Assembly: GCF_008831285.2 (NCBI RefSeq)
Contig: NC_045144.1
Coordinates: 7,601,886-7,665,885 of the forward strand
DNA from: Nymphaea colorata
Lineage: Eukaryota; Streptophyta; Magnoliopsida; Nymphaeales; Nymphaeaceae
Reading direction: 5' to 3'
Length of the DNA: 64,000 nucleotides
A program made the position numbers and the translations under genes. The notes below the pieces were generated by a model that was not told the origin of the DNA, did no database searches, and saw nothing but the letters and a program-made list of their open reading frames with translations. Positions within the stretch are counted from its first letter, which is position 1. Each line of letters starts with the position of its first letter. Shown here one piece after another: positions 23,070 to 34,394 of this stretch.

Positions 23070-24335
23070 TGTTTCCCATGGATCTGGGATCTAAGGTGAT
23101 CAAGGCGATGTCAAATCCCAGGATCTAACATCTTTAACATATATGGTGAAGGTGAAATTCATGTAGAGTTGAGAAATCCACTATTTGTTTAAACAATGGG
23201 TCGCAGAGACGGTTGATTTTATATCATCGTTGGGTCTAAGATCCAAGACTACCAAACATATGAATTGTGAAGCTTCTATTGAATGAACTATTTTGGCCCA
23301 ATTATCAAGCTGGACTCTCTTAAGAACCCACGAAGTGTAGTGATTCTTGCGTTATGCTTCCTCTTTTTTAAGAGTTTTGTCCTGTTTAAACTCGTCTCCA
23401 ATTGCATAGCTGGTTGATTTGACAGGCCGGTAAAAGCCAAGTCGCCAAGTTAATTTCTAAGGTAACTATTTTGTTGGACTGACGAAGGTAACAGACAGTA
23501 CTTTCGAGTTGAAGGGAGTAAGTGTAAGTTCATGCAAATCCCGATACAGCTTTGGCCTTTCACCCTGCAGGCAGTGGGGTTCCCTCTTGCTTATCCGAGA
23601 ACTAATTATGAAGAGGGCTACGTCCAAGCGAGACACCAAGGATTAAACTTAACTCGCCAGGCACATTTTTCTTTAGTTACTTTTTTTTTTTTTGGTTTAA
23701 GGGGTTCTTTTTGTTTTGTTTTGTCTTTGCTGCAGAAAAAGTAAATGAATTCTTCTTCTACCCTGGCTTTGGCTTTTGCATTAATGACCTAATGCATGTG
23801 AGTAAATTGATATTTAACGCCAACATGTATTGTATTATTAACTTGCAATAATGAAGTCCAATAATTGAATTCTTCTTCTAATAACTCCAAATTTTATTTG
23901 TAAAAAAAAAAAAGAATTACCGACAAACAGATGTGAAGTCGAGTTTTGTAAACAACCAAAATGTTCCCTAAATTTAGAAAATAAAAGGGTCAAAAAAGCA
24001 CATTTATACGTCTGATTTCGATGATTTTGTTTCACCCACATAAACTTTGAACATTCTAACCTCACATTATAAATTTCTTTTCATGATCGTGCAAAACTGT
24101 TAAGGAGGAGTTATTGAGGGCAAGAAGGAAAAAAAAAAAGAATGACACTAATTTCTTGATTATTGAAGAATTAAAAAAATTAAAGAACTCGGTATTTAAC
24201 TTGGGTACTAATTACTATCATCATATTGATCTAAATATTTGGAAAAAAAAAATCACCCGATCAATTCACTTGGGGAAACAATAGAGATATTAATGATCAT
24301 ATGTGTATGAAGGCTTGCTTGTCAGAAGCTGTCGT
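23070..24335. other. Intergenic, no gene seen
   Basis: 'ggatctgggatctaagg' style words at 23080-23280 resemble repeat remnants at 6.8, 25.75 and 34.45 kb. The remainder is AT-rich with no supportable reading frame. Confidence 0.4.
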
Positions 24336-24680
24336 CACTACAAAGAAAAAAAAAACACTTATTACTGACGATAGAAAAACATATGTTACCATCAGTAATA
24401 GATAGATTTCATCAAGGGCCTGTATAGTTTGTCAGTAAAACAGACTTTTTGTCGACGGAAAACGTTGTCGTCGAAAATACTTAAGCTTTACTGACGTCAA
24501 CGAAGCAGCCGTCAGACAAAAGTTATATATTACTAACGGCAATGAAACAGCCAGCGAACAAAAGTTAGATGTTACTGACGGTTTTGTTAAGCCGTCAGTA
24601 TGCGTTAAGTATCACTAACGTTTTAAGGATCCATTAATACTTATCTCGCTAATAGTTGTCGCTAATTCATGGCGTCAACG
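24336..24680 (+). mobile_element. One end of a CACTA (En/Spm-type) transposon
   Basis: It begins CACTACAAAGAAAAAA, the usual CACTA terminus. About ten subterminal copies of 'actgacgg'-like words in both orientations follow (such as 'ttactgacg' and 'gccgtcagt'), which in this superfamily are transposase-binding repeats. No matching inverted end was found downstream, so it looks truncated or solo. No transposase coding is present. Confidence 0.7.
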
Positions 24681-26518
24681 TTCCTTCACGATGCTTGAAG
24701 AACAAGTCCAATCCTCCCCTTTCTTCCCAAAAAAATGCAAAAGTGCAGCAAAAGTTGTAGAAGTCCAATTATATTCGTCGCTGAAAGGCCCTTAACTAAA
24801 TGGATAGATTACATCAATTCTTCGGAAGGAGCAGCAGCAATGATTTTAAAATTATCCAAAAGATCTACCGACTGCCGGATGGCCAGAGCATTTTAAGGAT
24901 TATATATGTACATATATACAAAAAACTGAAATCAACCGACTGCCGGATGGCTAAATATTTACACCTGTCGCTAAAAGTATCATAAAACCATTGCTTAGAA
25001 CATTATAAACTGTTGTCACATCATACATCATTGTTGATGTCATCTGACTAAAGTTTTTAATGACAGATACTAAAAAATGAACCATCCAACAATATTTGGC
25101 AGATGTTATATATAGACACACACACGTTAAAAAAAAACAGAGAATATTTTCAAATAAAAATTATATCTCATTACCTACCGTCATTGTTCAGTTCTATGAA
25201 AAATTTATATAGAAGAAATAGATGGAGACAACATCAAGACCAGGTCCTAACTATCCAGCAATATTATATAAGGATCAATTACATATTTTGTGAAGTATAC
25301 AAAGACTTAATGCTTGCTGCATGGCACTGCTCATGGTACTTCTCAGGTAAGTTCGACGAGACATGTGATCCAAGACCAAATACAATTTTTAAAACCTGGT
25401 TTTGGGATCTCATGCAAACGGCCCCTAAAAAGCATATTTTCTCAAGAGTTAAAAATATAAAAAGGGTTGCAACTTGCAAGCAACTGGCCTCTAAAATAAC
25501 CCCAAAAGAGTTTGGTATACATTATATGAGGCAAGTCGCTCGTTTCACTCATATTATGGTCTTCATAAGCTCAAGCAGACATAGAGCTCAGGACTATAAA
25601 TGCTAATAAAGTCTCTTGGCTCGAGTGCAGTTTCCTTAGATCGCAAACCGAACTTACCTTTGAAGTCTAAAAGAGGCAGAATTGAAATCTGAGGGTGTGT
25701 TTGTTTCACTGTAAATCTGAGGTCCACGACGATTGGCTTTGAAATCCAGTGATCTAAAATCACCATGAGGATCCCAAATCCATGGAATTAAAGTCAAACA
25801 CTCTCATCCAACCTTAAATTCATGGTTTTTTATATGTGAATTTGAAATTTAAGCTACTAAAATCTGCAATTTGTTTAAATTGATGATCTTGCAATACTTT
25901 ACCTTTTAATGCAGCCTCAGATCTTGTATCAAAGACTCATTAAACACCATCTAAAACTCTAGGGTGGTCTCCTAAGTGAAATTTTCCCTTAAGATGATGA
26001 TAATTAGTCATACTTCTTGGTAGTGGAACAATCAATGCACATATCACAATCTGCAACTACTGCCAAAACCGACATCAATTCTTAGAGGGAGAGATGAAGC
26101 AACGTCAATGAAAGAGATGCGTGAATCGATGTAGAAACAAATTATAACCTGACATGAACTTGTAGAGTGAGATATGAAACAATATAATTAATGCAAACGA
26201 CTCCATGTAAGAAACCAATTACAAACTCACATGAATTCCTAGAGAGAGAGATATATATATATCATAAAACAATGTAAATGAAAAGTGAAAACGGCTGAGA
26301 CTTCTTAGAGCTCAGATAAATCCAAAGATACCAATTTCAACCCAACGGACATGAATGCTCAAAGAGAGAAATTAACTGAGAGAGGGAGAGGGAGGGGCTA
26401 GAAACCAATACATCCCATGTAAGTGACATTTAACCAAATATTAAAAAGTAAACCATGAAAGTCGAACACATGTCTTCTAAAAAAACATTATTTCTCATGA
26501 TCCAAATCTATCATAAGA

Positions 26519-26549
<31 letters not shown>

Positions 26550-28399
26550 GGCGTGCTGGTAGCGGAGGAGACACAGCAGAAGCGTAAAAAATGCAGTTTG
26601 TCAAACGTCCACCGCCGGGCAAAAAGCTGTTGCAGTAAGTCACGTTGGCTGCTGAAACTTTTGCCCTTGTTTGCATCCGAGCGGCAGCGATACAGTGGCA
26701 CGAGGGAAGATCCAACCAGATCTCATTGGCCGGAGGGCCTACTCTTCTTTTTTGCTTTTCTTCCCTTCTCTGCAACTCAGGCAGCCATGGTCAGACATCT
26801 GAGTCAGCAACAGTAAAGCCATGGCCCCTGTCCCCATCCTTACCACGATCAAAGATCAACCAACTTGAGTTTCTTCTCTCTTTCAACCAGCCCTTCATCA
26901 TGAGAGCCCGCCCACCTACCGAGCACAGAGAATCCTAAGATGATACTGCAATGTAAAGCGCACCATCTCGTCTGCATCTTGTCTTTTATGAAAGCAGTAG
27001 CAGATTTTGGTGTTCATTGAAATGGATAAGCCATTGTTCTTGTCGACAGGACATGAACTCTTTTTAAACAATATCCGACTCGGGTTCATATCTGTTGGCC
27101 GGTCCAGCTTTATGTCAGTCCACATATGCATTGATATGATAAATAACTTACATTTTTTTACTTATTATTTTATACATTCAGGCTTTTCTGATATGTATGA
27201 AGGGCTTGTTTGGATGACGTGCCAGGCACATACTCCGTGCACACAAAGAAAGACCACAAGCATTGCAGCAAGATAGATGATTTTAACAACTGACGCTCCC
27301 AATAGTGCAACGAATGACAGTTTAGCATGTTTAAAACCTTTCATATATATACAGATTCAAAACTTAGATGGTGATCACAAAAATTTATGAACATGAGATG
27401 CCTTTCTCAAGATGGCCAGAACGATGTTCATACTTCACACACTGATATATATATCACTATGGTATTTCTATTGTTTTGTAGCTTCAATTGTGGACAAATA
27501 AAAACGAATAAGAAACAAAAAAAATGAAAAACTCATGGTGGAACGTCAGTACTACCTACTAGAGGGATCATAGAGATGCAACTAAATAAAAGGGAGATTC
27601 TTACCTGCAGCAGTGCAATGAATGCCTATGCTTATTCTCGCCTGCCTCAAAGCATCTTCACGCTGCAAAGGCTGAAACCTATAAACAACACGCTGTGGTT
27701 TCATGAACCTGCAATGATGCATGTTATTGATAGAACCTGATGCCCCTGCCCAAAACTAGGTTTTCAGATGAAAACCCTGGGAGTGGACAGCTTTTACAAA
27801 ACCTGGTTTCAACCAGGGTTTTAAGAAACCCAGATGAATTTCCGGGGTGAGCAGGAGAGGCCCACCATCCGGCTTGAAGCTTCCATTGACTCCTTGTACC
27901 CATAGAATATAGAGACTGCTTTTGGTGCCTCGAATTATCGTTGCTACTATACTTTAGTTTGTGCATTGGTAATCCTCATTTTATGGCATAAGAAGTTGAT
28001 GCTCCAGATACTCGCAATAGAAACTAATCGCCTAACATCTCTACCCTGAGTCATTGTCCCCCTTAGTTTTTTAAAAATTTTGAAAATTTATATTTCAGCC
28101 CCTATTAATGTTTTGAAACTATCTTTCAGCCCCTATAATGAAATATTCCTACCACCGCCTTACCCCTTGAAGATAGGAGAATTCCTCCTTCATTTATTGA
28201 AAGAAAGAAAGAATAGAGAAGTTTAGATAAGTAGTTAATTTAGACCAATGTATTAATAAAACCCACGGACTTGATAATTGGTTGTGACTTAGATGGCCAG
28301 GTCGATTCGGCTACGCGAATCCAATTTTGTTAATTATTGTTTTTAAGAAAAATGATGTACACATAACTTGTTTTTAATAAAAATGATGTACACGTAACA
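24681..28399. other. Intergenic, no gene seen
   Basis: The 16-mer 'ccgactgccggatggc' occurs twice (about 24868 and 24935). A short (AT)n run sits at 26520-26550, next to a GC-richer block at 26550-26800 whose ORFs show no known protein. Palindromic 'aaacctggtt..aaccagggtttt' lies at 27790-27825. 25690-25970 carries 'ccatggaatt' repeat remnants. No coding exon could be supported. Confidence 0.4.
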
Positions 28400-28405
28400 T
28401 ACCTG

Positions 28406-29643
28406 ATGGACTGCGAGACGGAAGGTGCGATGGAGGAAGTAGAGGAAAGCCCTAATCGAAAGGTGCATGCAGGTCGGAGGGGAACGAGTGGAGGGGAGTC
28501 CGAAAACGATGGCGGGGGACGAGCAGAGGTTGGCCCAATAGGGATGGAGTGTGAGACGGAGGAGGCGGAGGTAAGCCATAACCAGATATTGTGTGTAGGC
28601 GATGGGGGAAATGGATGGAGGGGTTCTTGGGCAAAGGTGGTGGACACCCGAGAGAAGCCCTGCCTAGGTGAAATGGAGGAGGTGCAAGTCAGCTTTGAGG
28701 GGGAAAACCCTGCAGTAAAACTCAATCCGGAGGCAGTGAAGCGTATGGAAGAGCCCTTCAAATTTGCTGCTATCGCTGGCCTTTTTGGGAGTGGTGGAAG
28801 ATTGAGGACGAATTACAGTTATGTTTGTTCTTCCTTGAGAAAGCAATGAGGGAAGATGAAGAACCCACGATTCTCCATAGTAGGAAACGAAAGGTTTCTA
28901 ATCAGAGTTGATACAAAAGCAAAGTTGGCAGAAGTGATTCAGAGAAGGGCATGGAGGGTGGGCAGGTACACTCTAATCGCCAGCCGATGGCAACCTGGTC
29001 AGGAGCTGAGCATTAATGCGGTGGAAAGGGTTATGCTATGGATTCAGCTACCTCAGCTACTGATTCACCTATGGAATGAATACTGCTACAAGGGCATAGC
29101 GAGGGCCCTACAAGGAGAATATGTGGAGGAAGATAATTGCTCGGGCAGTAGGGGGAACACACACCAAGTGATCGTCAAAAGGAGCAAACTAAGGGGAAAG
29201 GAATGCAAGGCGACAATGGGGGAGGAGCAGCAAAGCATCAAACTATGGAGCCGAACCCCCGAGGATCAGGTACTCCTTCCAAAACTTTAACTCCTAACCC
29301 TTTTCATATTTTGGCTAACCATAAAAAGATGGAGGATCTCGTTTTCCCTCTTGGTTTCACCTTTGAATCTGGGAGGACAGTGATGGGGCTGAACTCTACT
29401 TGGGCTGAGACAAAAGAAACAAAAACCCAAGATAAGGTGGTGAGAGGCTCTTGCATTAATGGGGATAGGCAGAAGAAGCATGGCATGCTACCCATTGACA
29501 CCATTCACCCGGTAGACAAGACTAAACTAGGGGAAGGAGAAAATGAATGGATCAGCGTTGGACGAAAGAGAAGAAAAGAAAGATATGACTTAATTAAGGA
29601 GATAGGTCGCGCCTTAGATAAAAGGGAAAGGAGAAACAACTAG
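28406..29643 (+). pseudogene. LINE ORF1 remnant (DUF4283/gag-like)
   Basis: Three overlapping or adjacent frames (28406-28849, 28856-29290 and 29203-29643) together cover an ORF1. The middle frame carries the DUF4283 pattern typical of plant LINE and retrotransposon gag-like proteins: LIASRWQPGQ followed by an aliphatic-Pro motif and LLIHLWNEYCYKGIA. The last frame is basic and ends KERYDLIKEIGRALDKRERR. At least two frame breaks separate the pieces, so no intact product is possible. In an intact element this protein binds the element RNA. Confidence 0.75.
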
Positions 29644-29674
29644 GAGGAATTGAAGTGGAGCCGGCGTTGCGCCG

Positions 29675-32600
29675 ATGAAACTCGGTTGTTGGAACATGAG
29701 GGGGGTTCCACGGCCGGCAGCCCAACAAAACCTCGTTAATCTTTATAAGTCTAAACCTCGTTAATCTTTATAAGTCTGAAAGGCCTATGATCTGTTTTCT
29801 CCTTGATGCACAAGTTAATAAGGTGGTTATCAAGAGTGTTGCTCGTCGTTTGTACATGGAAGGGGTGCAGAGGAATGAAGATGGAGAAGATGGCGAGTTC
29901 ATATTTTTGGCCACTGCAACCAGGAGCATTTACATAACTATGGTTGGGTTAAAACCAATGGTGGTTGGCTGGTTATTTCTCTTTTACTAATGTGATGCAG
30001 ATTTTTCAGATAGTAGTTGTTTACATGTCAAATCACCCTCTACTATGTCGTAATAGCTTTGCGGAGCTAGGACTTTTTCTTAATGCTCAAGACATTCCTA
30101 CTTTGATATATGGAGACTTTAAGGCAATGGGTAACAGCCTCAACAAAACAGGTAAACCTCTGACTGTTCAAGCATACATTAATTTTAATAGGTTCATCAT
30201 ATCTTCCAATTTGAAGGAGGTATGTGACAACCAAATCAACTACACTTGGTTCAATAGACGTCAGGGTAAGGATAAGATTGTATGCAAACTTGATTGGGCT
30301 TTCACTAATTCTGCTTGGGAAAGACAAACAAATGTTGTTTGTGCTCTTTCTATGTCCCCCAATGCCACTTCAAACCACAAGGTCATTATGGTGAAGATGG
30401 AGAGTCCTCTATGGCAGAGTAGGAACACAAGACGTTTCAGACTCATAAAACTCTGGCTGCTGACCACCATCATGTTATCAGTGAAGTGTGGAGGGCAGAG
30501 GTGCACAGGTGTCCTATGTTGCGGGTCCTTCAAAAGCTTGAGGTGGTTAAGCGCAGCTTGATACACTGGAACAATAATTCATTTGGGTGTACTGATGACA
30601 ACATAAAGTCCCTACAATATCGTCTCAGGCAGGCACAAGCGAATAGTGAGGCATGGGATGGGTGGACTTCTAGGGAAGAGGAATCCATCAAGACAGAGCT
30701 GGAGCAGACTTTACACTTAGAAGAGATCATGTGGAAGGAAAAGTCTAGAGTCAAGTGGTTGTTAGATGGTGACAAAAACATGTGCTTCTTTTAAACTGTT
30801 GCCAACAATAGATCTAGGAGGAATCACATTGTTGAACTCGAGGTGGCTGGACAAACCTTCTCATCAATCAACAGTGTGTTGGAGGCAACCAGCAGCCATT
30901 TTGAAGGTTTTCTTAATGATGATAGGTCTAGTGGTGAAATCCCTAATGATATTTGGAAGGGAGAATTTGTCACGGTGGGGGAGAACTCATCCCTCTTGAA
31001 ACCAGTCACCTACACGGAGGTCAAGAAAGCTGTCATGTCTCTTGATAAGGACAGTGCTTCGGGGCCTGATGGCTTCCCGAACTCCTTTTATCAAATCATG
31101 TGGGAGGAGATTGACCATAATATTTGGACAGTGGTGGACAATTTTTTTCAGAACAAGGAAGATGGTGCGCAGTTTGAACAATACCTACTTGATGCTTATC
31201 CCCAAGAAAAGAAGAGCATGCCAGATCGAGGATTTTAGACCCATTGCCCTGTGCAATAGCCTTTACAAGGTGATTGTTAAAGTTATGGTGCAGTTTATGA
31301 AGAACATCATGCCTCGTATGATTGGGATAACTCAAGGGGTCTTTGTCAAGTCAAGGGTGATCCACGATCAGATTGCCATGGCCAATGAGCTGGTATATTT
31401 TTTTGATAGCAGAAAAGAGGCAGTGGTCTGTTTCAAACTTGATATCTCAAAAGCCTATGATAGAGTATCTTGGAGATTTGTGCATAGCAATCTTCTTTAT
31501 CTAAGATTTCACCCTTCATGGGTGGAAAAAGTCATGCTTCGTGTCTCCTATACAATGATGACGTAGGGGGAAACTTCACTACTACGAGAGGTGTTAGGCA
31601 AGGCGACCCGCTGTCTCCCAATCTTTTCATTCTAGTAATGGAAATGGTAGCCAAACATCTTAAGGGACAAATAATGAAGAGGGTTGCCTCCCCTGCTCAG
31701 TGAGAGCTATACCTGATGTACACTAGCTAATGTTTGTAGATGACCTCATGTTGTTTAGTGTTGCTTCAGTTAAATCGCTAATCAATATCAAGAGGGTCCT
31801 GAGCTAGCTAGAAGCCAGAATGAGCTTCATAATCAATAACTCTAAATCTTCTCTATTAACCTTTTTAACATTGACGCTCCTCTAGAGCAAAGGTTGGCCA
31901 ACATTGGTAGTTGGCAGGTGGTTAAGTTGCCTTTGGATTATTTGGGTATTCATCTTTTTAAGGGAAACTTAAATGTGGACCTTTGCGCAGGCTTGATTGC
32001 TAAATTTGATAAGAAGATCACGCCTTAGAAAACTCAACTCCTATCCTATGCAGGACGTGCATGCCTGATCACTCATAACCTTAGCTCCTTGGGTAACTTT
32101 TAGATGCAATCTTTCTCTCTCCCGTATGAAGTATTGAAGAAGCTGGAGAGATGCATGGGCAGCTTCCTATGGGCTGATGCTGAGGAAAACCAACACATCC
32201 ACCAAATAGCTTGGCGTTCTTTGTGTAAGCCCAAGGTGGAAGGAGACACTGGAATATGCCTTCTTGAAGATGTGAACGATTCCCTTCTAGCGAGCAGACT
32301 TTGCTATTCATTTAATAATAACTCTCTCTTTGCTCAGTGGTGTAGGGCTAGATATCTTAAATCTAACAGTTTGTGGACTATGCGAAAACCTTGAAGGGGA
32401 TCTTGAGCTTGGAAAAGCTAGGAAAAGGCTGAAAAAGATAGCAAAATGGGTGAGGTGGAAGATTGGTGATGGCACATCCTTCTGGTCAGATTGGTGGCAT
32501 GATGAAATTCTGGTGAAATCAATTAGTGGAGAGGATTATGGTGTCATAGTTGATCAGTTGAAGCTTTCAGTGGCTGAGGTTAGAGAGCTGGGTGAAGCTA

Positions 32601-33678
32601 GGCTAGTGCGCCGAGCAAGGCATTAGCCGTGAGTAGTTGCATTCAACTAGCTAATGAGGCTGACCAACTTGTTAGTAATGCGAGAGACCTCAATGATCTA
32701 AGCTCTAGGTCGATTTGGGAAGCCACAAGACAGAAGGGTAGTCAGGAAGGTTGGCGAAAGGGTATATGGAACAAACACATCCCAGTTAGAGCTAGTTGGA
32801 TTACCTACATCGCCAACCACATGAGACTGACCACTCAAGGCAAATTAAAAAAGCACGAAGTTCATTTGGCAAATAGATGCCATTTATGCAAAAGGGAGGA
32901 AGAGAACAATGTGCACGTCATGTTCAAGTGTTCAATTGTGCAAAATGTGTGGAGAAATGTAATTGCTAGCTTTGACAGGAGTAGGCTTCCATGACTGAGT
33001 ATAGAAAAAGAATTCCAGCTTTGGAATAATGTGCCTTCGAAAGTTAAATGGCTTAGAAAATGTTGGATGTTTCTTTTTTCAATCGCGCTATGGACACTAT
33101 GGTGGTTTAGGAATGAAGTGGCACATGAGAGAAAAACCACAGTTATGACTCAATATATTTTTTCTGTTGTTTGGTGCTCAGCTAAGGAGGCCTTTCAAAG
33201 TTTGCAACTGGAGGATGACGAGTGTAAGGCAATGTCCATTTGGTTGCTGACTAGAATCCTTTGTGAGGGAAGACTCTCTAACTTAAACATGGACACTAAT
33301 ATGCTCCAAATTGTCACATATAAGAAGAGCATTATAACTATGGTGATGGGCATGTGGAGATTGAGAGGAATGGAATCCAGTGAGGCCATACTTACTGAAG
33401 CTTAATCTAGGGAGGATGAGGCTAAATTACATGTGCTTAATGGTTGGCTGCAATCTATGGCGAGAGTCAATGGCAGTTTTGGGATCATTTCGAACAATGA
33501 AGGATGGAAGTGCAGACTTAGAGTGATGCTGGAAGGCAGGAGCCCGTTTAATCAGAAATGGCAACACATGAGGGCGACCAGCCAACGTCTCAGGGTTCTT
33601 AGTCAACTGCCTACTTTAGAGGCTGGGGACCAGGTGTGTCAGTATGTGGAAAGAGATGAGAGGGATGATGGTGGTTAA
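29675..33678 (+). pseudogene. LINE ORF2 remnant: endonuclease, reverse transcriptase, zf-RVT
   Basis: An ATG at 29675 opens with KLGCWNMRGV, the start of an L1 apurinic-type endonuclease; later pieces give IYGDFKA and LDWAFTNSAW. Reverse transcriptase blocks follow in order: SASGPDGFPNSFYQ, IEDFRPIALCNSLYKV, LDISKAYDRVSW, GVRQGDPLSPNLF and MFVDDLMLF, where the usual FADD is FVDD. Next come SFLWADAEENQHIHQIAW and a zf-RVT pattern (CHLCKREEENNVHVMFKC). The frame changes near 31170 and 31550, with in-frame stops at many other points. A 26-bp direct duplication at about 29727-29778 lies in the endonuclease part. The copy is clearly dead. Confidence 0.92.
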
Positions 33679-34252
33679 TGTTTCAATAGTTTTTCAAGTA
33701 CTAATTCTGTTTTAGTCGTATGCCTTTTATCAGGAGTTGAATTACTGTTGGGATTTTTTTTGGCCATCTGGTGGTGGTTTTAGGGCAGCTGGGTTATGCT
33801 TGCTTGGGTTTTTTGGTTGTTCTCCTATTGTGGCTGATGCTTAGCTTTGTGTAAATCTTTCTTTTGTCTTGTACATATCTTAATTTTTCTATAATAAAAA
33901 GAAGGGAGCCTACCTCCCAATAGCCATTTATTGGCAAATCGTCGAAGTTATAGAATGACCTGATTCACAAATAAATGAATCATTATAAGTGGGATTTTTT
34001 CAATGAATCGCTAAGTGGGACTTGTTCTTTCTCTTCTACATGCACAACTTCAAAATTCATGCATATGTTGAGATTCTGCACTTTGGTTCTTATTCTCTGA
34101 CCCTCCATCATTTCAGGTTGTTCTTGTCATGCAAAGGTGGGCTTTGAGGGGTCGATTGATGTCTGTTATTAGGGTTTGTAGGAAATGAAACGTTCCAGTT
34201 CTACACATGCTCAAATCCTGTTGTCCTCAATAGCACATTCTAGGTCAACCCT

Positions 34253-34394
34253 GAGGCCGTTTGACAAATGGAACACTTTGTGCGTATCCAATAAATCATG
34301 GAACATAATTCTAGTGTTTCATGAATTTGCTCTAATCTATAGAGTAGATTCCCGAAACATTGACAAAGTGTTTTACTTACCAAACAACTCCTAA
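34253..34394. mobile_element. MITE-like remnant, 'ggccgtttgaca' family
   Basis: Starts 'ggccgtttgacaaatgg' and ends 'cttaccaaacaactcc', imperfect inverted ends. A related segment lies at about 37670. Both contain 'atgaaacact' or 'gtgttt' words. The target duplication is not clear. Confidence 0.4.

Larger units (their letters stand above)
28400..33900 (+). mobile_element. Decayed L1-type LINE retrotransposon, about 5.5 kb
   Basis: The order is that of plant L1-clade LINEs: an ORF1 with a DUF4283-type region, then ORF2 with endonuclease, reverse transcriptase and a zf-RVT zinc finger, then a 3' end finishing in 'ttctataataaaaag'. Frameshifts and stops occur in both ORFs, so it is inactive. No target duplication was recognised, so the outer limits are approximate. 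The element lies about 12 kb from the nearest exon of the HIPP gene and about 6 kb from the ZIP gene. Confidence 0.92.

Noticed and set aside
25103-25606. 167-codon plus-strand ORF
   Set aside because: Long but without any recognisable motif, biased to AT codons, with no splice-linked partner and no promoter-like context; treated as chance.
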